Below, in pieces: positions 6,011 to 12,060 of a stretch of DNA of 14,794 nucleotides. The stretch's first letter is position 1. Each line of letters starts with the position of its first letter. Below the pieces are notes generated by a model, which ran no database searches, was not told the origin of the DNA, and worked only from the letters and a program-made list of their open reading frames with translations. This DNA comes from Candidatus Hydrogenedentes bacterium CG07_land_8_20_14_0_80_42_17. Its GTDB lineage: Bacteria > UBA8481. A program made the translations under genes and the position numbers. The stretch spans positions 1 through 14,794 of the forward strand of contig PEWQ01000012.1 in NCBI GenBank assembly GCA_002780065.1, written 5' to 3'.

Positions 6011-7557
6011 CAAATCAGTTTGCGGTCATCGATATAGGCTCTTCTTCGATAAGACTGGCAATCGCTCAAAGTAAATCCGAAGGCGGCTTCTCGGTCATTG
6101 AATCCTTGCAGAAGCCGATAGCTCTTGGAAAAAACACATTCGTTCAGGGAAGCATAAATAAATCTAACATTGAAGAATGTGTTCAGATTTTGAAAGGTTT
6201 TTGCAAAGTGCTCGGTGAATATCATGTTCCGCAGGAATCGATTCGAGTTGTTGCGACAAGCGCTGTCAGAGAAGCATCGAACAAAGAAGCACTAATCGAC
6301 AGAGTTTACATTGCAACGGGTCTGCAGATATATCCTATCGATGAAGCTGAGATCACAAGATTGACATATCTTGCTCTGAGACAAACTCTAGCAAGAGGAA
6401 AAAATCTGCTGGGTGAAAATGCCGATATTGTCGTCACAGAGATCGGAGGCGGCAGCACAGAGCTTCTGCACCTGATTGGAGGCAAAGTCTCCTTCGCTCA
6501 AACATTTCCTATCGGTTCAATAAAACTTTTTGAAATGGTTGAAGACGTAAAAAGTTCAACTACGAAAATACGAAACCTGCTCGAAAAAAACATCGGCAGA
6601 ACTATTACCCAAATCAAGCAGAGTGTAGATTTTAAAGAGACAACGCAGCTCATGATAATGGGCGGCGACGCTCGGTTCGCGGCTCGGAATATTATTGAAG
6701 ATTGGAATCCCGAGAATATTGCAAAGATTCAGATCTCTTCGTTGAGTAAACTTGTCGACGAAATTTTTACTCTCAATGTCGACGAGATAGTTAAGCGTTA
6801 CAGAATAAGTTACACCGAGGCGGAAACAGTCGGGCCTGCACTGCTGTTCTATTTGTGTCTGGCTCGCGCCGCCAAATCGAAACAGATTATGGCCGCGGCA
6901 TGCACAATGCGCGACGGCATGCTGATCGAATTTGCCGAAGGCGGAGCGTGGTCGCCCGAGCTTACGGAACAGATTGTAAACTCTGCGCTCGAAATCGGAA
7001 AGAAATATGAGTTCGACGAAGCTCACGCGCGGCATGTTGCAGAACTCTCTTCAAAAATATTTCTCGCGCTGTCAAATGAGCACAGGCTCGATTCTCGTCA
7101 CGGATTCTTGCTTTACCTCGCCGGCATTCTTCATGAGATAGGAAATTTCGTCTCGAATAGAAGTCATCATAAACACTCGATGTATCTGATTTCATCCAGC
7201 GAAATCTTCGGGCTCGGAAGACGCGACCATCTTCTGGTCGGAATCATAGCAAGGTATCACAGACGCGCATCGCCTAAGATATCTCACGAAGGATATATTC
7301 TTCTGAATCGGGACGAGCGAATTCTGGTTTCAAAGCTCGCAGCAATACTCAGAGTTGCGGACGCGCTCGACCGTTCTCACAGTCAGAGAATTCAGGAAAT
7401 TAAATGCATTGTCGATGACAATAAATTCGTGATTTATGTAAATGATATAGACGATATCGCTCTGGAACAACTCGGTCTGAAGCAAAAAGCAAACATGTTC
7501 GAAGATGTTTACGGACTGAATGTTCTGTTGAGAAAAGCTCCAACGGTAAAATCTTGA
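6007..7557 (+). CDS. ppx: Exopolyphosphatase, Ppx/GppA family, with C-terminal HD-like domain
   Basis: A 516-residue protein of the full-length Ppx type. It has a two-part ASKHA phosphatase core (about 1-310) and a C-terminal HD-like helical domain (about 320-515). Visible motifs are VIDIGSSSIRL (phosphate-1, 7-17), RVVATSAVREA (80-90), the catalytic-Glu region IDEAEITRLTYLAL (111-124), EIGGGSTELL (phosphate-2, 145-154) and MRDGMLIEF (301-309). The HD-like domain shows LAGILHEIG (371-379). The family removes terminal phosphate from polyphosphate, or converts pppGpp to ppGpp. Its place directly before ppk favours polyphosphate. The ATG at 6007 overlaps the ROK stop (ATGA) with AAGGA eight bases upstream; an in-frame GTG at 5974 lies inside the ROK gene and is less likely. 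The phosphate-2 motif has Glu145 where Asp is usual; a conservative change, but at a functional position. Confidence 0.9.
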   Translation: MTNQFAVIDIGSSSIRLAIAQSKSEGGFSVIESLQKPIALGKNTFVQGSINKSNIEECVQILKGFCKVLGEYHVPQESIRVVATSAVREASNKEALIDRVYIATGLQIYPIDEAEITRLTYLALRQTLARGKNLLGENADIVVTEIGGGSTELLHLIGGKVSFAQTFPIGSIKLFEMVEDVKSSTTKIRNLLEKNIGRTITQIKQSVDFKETTQLMIMGGDARFAARNIIEDWNPENIAKIQISSLSKLVDEIFTLNVDEIVKRYRISYTEAETVGPALLFYLCLARAAKSKQIMAAACTMRDGMLIEFAEGGAWSPELTEQIVNSALEIGKKYEFDEAHARHVAELSSKIFLALSNEHRLDSRHGFLLYLAGILHEIGNFVSNRSHHKHSMYLISSSEIFGLGRRDHLLVGIIARYHRRASPKISHEGYILLNRDERILVSKLAAILRVADALDRSHSQRIQEIKCIVDDNKFVIYVNDIDDIALEQLGLKQKANMFEDVYGLNVLLRKAPTVKS

Positions 7558-9665
7558 TGAGCGAATCAATATTTTTTAACCGCGAGATTTCATGGCTCGA
7601 GTTCAACCACAGGGTCCTGAAAGAGGCTGAAGACGAGTCAAATCCGCTTTTGGAACGACTGATGTTTCTCGCAATATCCGCATCCAATCTCGATGAGTTT
7701 TTTATGGTTCGTGTCGGCGGCCTGATGATTCTTAAATCCGAAAAAAAGAATTGGCTCGATATCTCCTCTATGACCGTTGATGAACAACTTGATTTGATAG
7801 CCTCAACAACTCGAACAATGATGGAAAGCCAATATAAATGTTATCTCAATTCTATAGAACCCAATCTAACAAAAGCCGGAATAAAAAGAGTTAAGCCGAA
7901 CGAATTAACCTCAGAACATAATTCATATCTCGAACGGCTTTTCGATGACGAACTTTTTTCAGTTATCTCGCCGATCGCAGTAATGCCCGAACAGGATTTT
8001 CCTCTGATTACAGGAAGAATTCTCCACCTTGTCGTCAGATTCAAAGCCGGAGAAGGCAACGATGACCGTCCCAAGTTTGCGATAATTCCTTTCAGTAAAT
8101 CCATGAATCGTTTCATCACTCTGCCTTCGGGCACAGGCTACGAGTTCATTCTGCTTGAAGATGTAATCATGCGTTTTATCGACAAGATTTTTCCAGGCGA
8201 ACCTATAGCGGAATGCGTTCCGTTTCGGATAATCAGAAATGCAGATATCGGACTGCACGAGGATGAAGTGGATGACATGCTCAGAGAGATGGAAGAGATA
8301 ATTCGCGCCAGAAAACGAAGCGACGCGGTAAAGATCGAGATTGCCGCACCCGTTACGAAGCAGACCGTTTCGTGGCTCCAGAAAAATCTCAAGGTGTCGG
8401 ATTCCGGTGTGTATGCGGTTCCGGGCTCGCTCGAACTCTCCTCGTTACGGACTATTGCAAATGTCGGCGGATTCAATGAACTGAAGTATGAAATATGGCA
8501 GCCTCAGCCTCATCCGAATATTGATCCGCAGGAAAGCATGTTCGATTCGATCACTCGAAATCCAATTCTTTTGATTCATCCGTATGATTCCTTTGACCCG
8601 ATTGTAAGGCTTATCGAAGAGTCTGCCGATGACCCCGATGTTCTGGCAATAAAGCAGTGTCTCTACAGAACGAGTCCTAACAGCCCAATCGTTGCAGCTC
8701 TGGGCAGAGCCGCACGAAAAGGCAAATACGTCACAGCGATTGTGGAATTAAAAGCGAGGTTTGACGAGGAGCGAAATATCGAATGGGCGAAAAAATTAGA
8801 GGACGACGGAGTCAACATAATATACGGCATCCGCGGATTGAAGACTCACTCAAAGATTCTTATGGTTGTCCGAAGAGAGCCTCAGGGAATTGTCAGATAC
8901 GTTCACTTCGGAACAGGTAATTACAATGAAATTACTTCGAGGATTTATAGCGATGTCAGTTACCTCACGACCGATGAGGATTTGGGTTACGATGCGGCCG
9001 TATTCTTCAATACAATAACCGGAAATACTCAGCCGCGCAGATTCCGAAAAATCGAAGCCGCGCCGATCGGGTTGCGCGAAACGCTTCTTTCATTGATTGA
9101 CGGAGAGACAGGAAGAAAACTCGAAGGGCACAAGGCCGCGATAATGGCAAAACTTAATTCACTTGTCGATCCTCAAATCATCGAGGCGCTCTACCGAGCA
9201 TCAAAAGCCGGCATCAAGATACAGCTCAATGTCCGCGGCATCTGCTGTTTGAAGCCGGGAGTGCAGGGACTTAGCGAAAATATTTCGGTAGTAAGCATTG
9301 TTGACAGGTTTCTCGAACATGCGAGAATTCTCTACTTTTATCACGGCGGAGAAGAAAAGGTTTTTATCTCCAGCGCAGACTGGATGCCGAGAAATCTGGA
9401 TCGCAGAATCGAACTGCTCGTTCCTGTTGAAGACACTCAAAGTAAGCGCAGACTCATCTCCACATTGAAAACTTATTTCAATGATACGGCAAAAAGTTGG
9501 ACGCTTACTCAATTAGGAAATTACGAGCAATTACTCTCTTCCGGCTTGAGAAAGAAACCTTTTAGAAGTCAGGAGTTTTTATTCAAATTGCGATGCGCCG
9601 AAACACAAGAGCTTCGAAAGAAAAAACTCGATGCCTTCGAGCCGCTACGGCCGGCTGAAGAGTAA
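7557..9665 (+). CDS. ppk: Polyphosphate kinase 1 (Ppk1)
   Basis: A 702-residue enzyme, typical Ppk1 length. It reversibly transfers the gamma-phosphate of ATP to polyphosphate, usually at the inner membrane or in granules. The N-terminal domain opens with FFNREISWLEFNHRVL (6-21) and FLAISASNLDEFFMVRVGG (37-55). The catalytic part has IKQCLYRTS (365-373), KTHSKI with the phosphorylated His431 (429-434), HFGTGNYNE (450-458), and FLEHARILYF (585-594) with the second conserved His588, followed by ISSADWMPRNLDRR. All key residues are present. The ATG at 7557 shares one base with the ppx stop (TGATG), implying translational coupling. The ribosome-binding site is weak; a TTG one codon upstream is a less likely start. 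With ppx beside it, the operon sets polyphosphate turnover. Its stop codon lies in the stem of the terminator that follows. Confidence 0.97.
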   Translation: MSESIFFNREISWLEFNHRVLKEAEDESNPLLERLMFLAISASNLDEFFMVRVGGLMILKSEKKNWLDISSMTVDEQLDLIASTTRTMMESQYKCYLNSIEPNLTKAGIKRVKPNELTSEHNSYLERLFDDELFSVISPIAVMPEQDFPLITGRILHLVVRFKAGEGNDDRPKFAIIPFSKSMNRFITLPSGTGYEFILLEDVIMRFIDKIFPGEPIAECVPFRIIRNADIGLHEDEVDDMLREMEEIIRARKRSDAVKIEIAAPVTKQTVSWLQKNLKVSDSGVYAVPGSLELSSLRTIANVGGFNELKYEIWQPQPHPNIDPQESMFDSITRNPILLIHPYDSFDPIVRLIEESADDPDVLAIKQCLYRTSPNSPIVAALGRAARKGKYVTAIVELKARFDEERNIEWAKKLEDDGVNIIYGIRGLKTHSKILMVVRREPQGIVRYVHFGTGNYNEITSRIYSDVSYLTTDEDLGYDAAVFFNTITGNTQPRRFRKIEAAPIGLRETLLSLIDGETGRKLEGHKAAIMAKLNSLVDPQIIEALYRASKAGIKIQLNVRGICCLKPGVQGLSENISVVSIVDRFLEHARILYFYHGGEEKVFISSADWMPRNLDRRIELLVPVEDTQSKRRLISTLKTYFNDTAKSWTLTQLGNYEQLLSSGLRKKPFRSQEFLFKLRCAETQELRKKKLDAFEPLRPAEE

Positions 9666-9690
9666 CGGAACAAACTATTACTCTTTTTTT
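9658..9690 (+). terminator. Rho-independent-type terminator of the ROK-ppx-ppk operon
   Basis: An 8-bp perfect stem, AAGAGTAA (9658-9665) with TTACTCTT (9678-9685), encloses a 12-base loop and runs straight into a T tract ending at 9690. The stem is AT-rich, so termination may be partial. The TAA of ppk is the last three bases of the left arm, so ribosomes finishing ppk would cover the hairpin. Confidence 0.65.
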
Positions 9691-9704
9691 AAATCAAATG
9701 CCTC

Positions 9705-9733
9705 TTGTAAAAATAAACCGTTTTATCTATGAT
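9705..9733 (+). promoter_or_regulatory. Candidate promoter for the GH31 gene
   Basis: TTGTAA (9705-9710, 4/6), a 17-base spacer, then TATGAT (9728-9733, 5/6). It falls between the ppk terminator and a strong AAGGAG ribosome-binding site at 9749-9754, six bases before the ATG at 9761. GH31 is therefore probably transcribed apart from ppk. Confidence 0.5.
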
Positions 9734-9760
9734 TTCGCCTAAATAATCAAGGAGCTCTAA

Positions 9761-11983
9761 ATGAAAAAATTAACCCCGATGATCTTCGGTAACGCACGGT
9801 TCACTCTTCTCACTGAAGGAGTAATTAGACTGGAATACTCTGAAAATAAACGCTTCAATTCATGGCCGTCAATTCTCATTGGGAATAGAAAACTTTTAGG
9901 TCGTTCCTCAGAAATTATAATTGAGAAAAAATCTATTAAAATCAAAACATCAAAGTTCGATCTTGAATACATCGATGACGGAAAAATATTTTCAGAAGAA
10001 AATCTCTCGATAACTCATCTCGATTTTCTTGGTAGAAAATCGAAATGGTTCCCTGGTAAAAAAGATATGGGTAACCTTGGCTCTGTTTCAAGATCGCTCG
10101 ATTACTGGACACATTGCGGAGGACCTCAGAGGTTTCCTGTTGAAGGAATTTTGTCTAAAGACGGAGCGCATTTTATTGATGATGAAGCCAAAATATATTG
10201 GAACTCTGAAGAAAATTGGCCGGAGAATCGCCGCTGGGATATTCAATTTGATGGATATTTTTTTGCGTATGGAAAAGATTTTAAAAGTGCATTACAAGAT
10301 TTTGTAACTGTTTTCGGACGAATCCCCATGATTCCTAAATGGGCTTTTGGTTTTTGGTATTCGAGATATTTTGCGTATCGAGATAAAGATTTTATTCAGC
10401 TTGTAAAAGAATATCGCAAGCGAAAAATTCCAATAGATGTCATGGTAATCGATACTGACTGGCGTAAAGCAGTTTGGGGCGGCTATGACTGGAATGAAAA
10501 ATACTTTTCGAATCCAAAAAAGACTCTGAATCAGCTTCATGACATGAATGTAAAAACTTCATTGAACGACCATCCAGGCTATGACAACTATGACGGACTG
10601 CCTCGTGACGACAGCCATATTCCTGAAATCAGAAAACGGCTCGGAGCACTACCGCACCAGGGTGAATACGCATGCGATTGGTCGAGTCCCGACGCGGTAA
10701 AGGCGTGGAAAGATATTCTGCTCTCCCCTTTCTTTAAACTTGGAATGGATTTCTGGTGGGTCGACGGATGGTGCAAACCGCAGTTTGCTGTCACTCCGCT
10801 TGGCGGCGTAATGGTAGGCGGAATCGATTCTCAGTTGTGGCTCAATCATCACTATTATGAAGTTCGAGAAGAGAGCACAAACAATAGAGGGCTTATTCTT
10901 TCCCGTTGGGGCGGACTAGGTTCGCATCGATATCCGGTTCAGTTTTCCGGTGACACGCCTTCGACGTGGGAGATGCTGAAGGAAGTGATTGCTTTCACCG
11001 TGCGTTCTTCTGCGCTCGGAGCGATTTACTGGTCGCACGATATCGGAGGATTCTTCGAAAATAAACTCGACGAAGAGCTCTTCATCCGTTGGGTACAATT
11101 CGGAGCTTTCAGTCCGATATTTCGAACTCACTCGAATCACGGAGTCAGAGAGCCATGGCTGTATAGCGATAGAGCAACTAAAATATTTCGCAAATACACA
11201 AGAATTCGGTACGCATTGGCGCCGTATTTCTATGCCTTATCGCGCGAGGCATACGACACGGGGCTTCCTATTATCAGACCGCTTTTCATTGAATATAACG
11301 GCAACAATGGCGGAGCGTTGAATCAAAAAGGCGAATACACGATAGGCAGAGATTTACTTGTAATTCCTGCAGACACTCCTTCGACTAATTCTACAAAAGT
11401 TGCTTCTAAGCGGGCTTACATACCTCCAGGGCGCTGGTTCGAGCTAGAAGGTTATGCTTCATACAAAGGACATTACGACATGAAACTGGATATTCCTCTG
11501 GACATTATTCCTCTCTTCGTCAGAGAAGGAGCAATTATTCCGACTCAAAAAGTAATGGAGCATATTTCGTCACTATCTAATACTGAACTTCAGTTCGATA
11601 TCTTTCCGTCAAATATCGAAAATGAATTTTCTTTTTACGAAGACGACGGTGAGACCAAAGATTATGAACGAGGAAAATTTTCTATTGTTCATGTAAAAGC
11701 TTTGCGAAAAGGCGACTGCATTTCTATCGAAGTTAAGCCTCCAAAAGGTAATTTCAAAAAGATGCTAAAAAAGAGAAACGTAACTTTGAGAGTAAGAATT
11801 GAAGATGGAGAGAAGGTTTTTAAAGTGGAAATATTATCGAATAAGCAGAGAACAAAACTTTCTTACAAATTAACAAACAAAATATTCGCCGGAGAAGTTT
11901 CAACCGGTCATAATTTCGTAGAGATAAAAAATCTTATTTTGACAAAGAATAGAGGAATTTTACTGGAGATAAATTTAGGATAA
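9761..11983 (+). CDS. Glycoside hydrolase family 31, probable alpha-glucosidase-type enzyme
   Basis: A 740-residue, apparently complete GH31 enzyme with no signal peptide or membrane segment, so probably cytoplasmic. It has an N-terminal beta domain (about 1-185) and a (beta/alpha)8 barrel from about 186: IPKWAFGFWYSRY (191-203), VMVIDTDW (227-234), and FWWVDGW (331-337) with the likely nucleophile Asp335. Next come SRWGGLGSHRYPVQFSGDTPSTW (two parts, 381-403) with the likely acid/base Asp398, and YWSHDIGGF (423-431). A C-terminal beta region follows, including FSFYEDDGET at 623-632, of the kind seen in DUF5110-type domains. GH31 members cleave alpha-glucosides, alpha-xylosides or related sugars with retention; the exact substrate cannot be read here. 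Free glucose would suit the ROK kinase encoded upstream. Base composition and codon use look somewhat more AT-rich than in ppx-ppk, by eye only. Confidence 0.9.
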   Translation: MKKLTPMIFGNARFTLLTEGVIRLEYSENKRFNSWPSILIGNRKLLGRSSEIIIEKKSIKIKTSKFDLEYIDDGKIFSEENLSITHLDFLGRKSKWFPGKKDMGNLGSVSRSLDYWTHCGGPQRFPVEGILSKDGAHFIDDEAKIYWNSEENWPENRRWDIQFDGYFFAYGKDFKSALQDFVTVFGRIPMIPKWAFGFWYSRYFAYRDKDFIQLVKEYRKRKIPIDVMVIDTDWRKAVWGGYDWNEKYFSNPKKTLNQLHDMNVKTSLNDHPGYDNYDGLPRDDSHIPEIRKRLGALPHQGEYACDWSSPDAVKAWKDILLSPFFKLGMDFWWVDGWCKPQFAVTPLGGVMVGGIDSQLWLNHHYYEVREESTNNRGLILSRWGGLGSHRYPVQFSGDTPSTWEMLKEVIAFTVRSSALGAIYWSHDIGGFFENKLDEELFIRWVQFGAFSPIFRTHSNHGVREPWLYSDRATKIFRKYTRIRYALAPYFYALSREAYDTGLPIIRPLFIEYNGNNGGALNQKGEYTIGRDLLVIPADTPSTNSTKVASKRAYIPPGRWFELEGYASYKGHYDMKLDIPLDIIPLFVREGAIIPTQKVMEHISSLSNTELQFDIFPSNIENEFSFYEDDGETKDYERGKFSIVHVKALRKGDCISIEVKPPKGNFKKMLKKRNVTLRVRIEDGEKVFKVEILSNKQRTKLSYKLTNKIFAGEVSTGHNFVEIKNLILTKNRGILLEINLG

Positions 11984-12000
11984 AGAAAGCATCTGTCAAG

Positions 12001-12039
12001 TTGAGTACTTTCAAAAAATAAATTCCTTGAAAGTGTCAA
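12001..12039. terminator. Stem-loop between convergent genes, possible weak terminator
   Basis: ACTTTCAA (12007-12014) pairs perfectly with TTGAAAGT (12027-12034) across a 12-base loop. With one bulge the pairing extends to TTGAGT and GTCAA on the outside (12001-12039). It sits in the 77-base gap between the GH31 stop and the stop of the leftward surface-protein gene, where a bidirectional terminator is expected. Neither strand has a T tract directly after the stem, so the call is tentative. Confidence 0.35.
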
Positions 12040-12060
12040 AGTATCAATATGAAACCTTTT

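Noticed and set aside
5566-6225. 219-residue open frame on the minus strand opposite the ROK and ppx genes
   Set aside because: It is a shadow of two well-supported genes and has no recognisable motif or ribosome-binding site.
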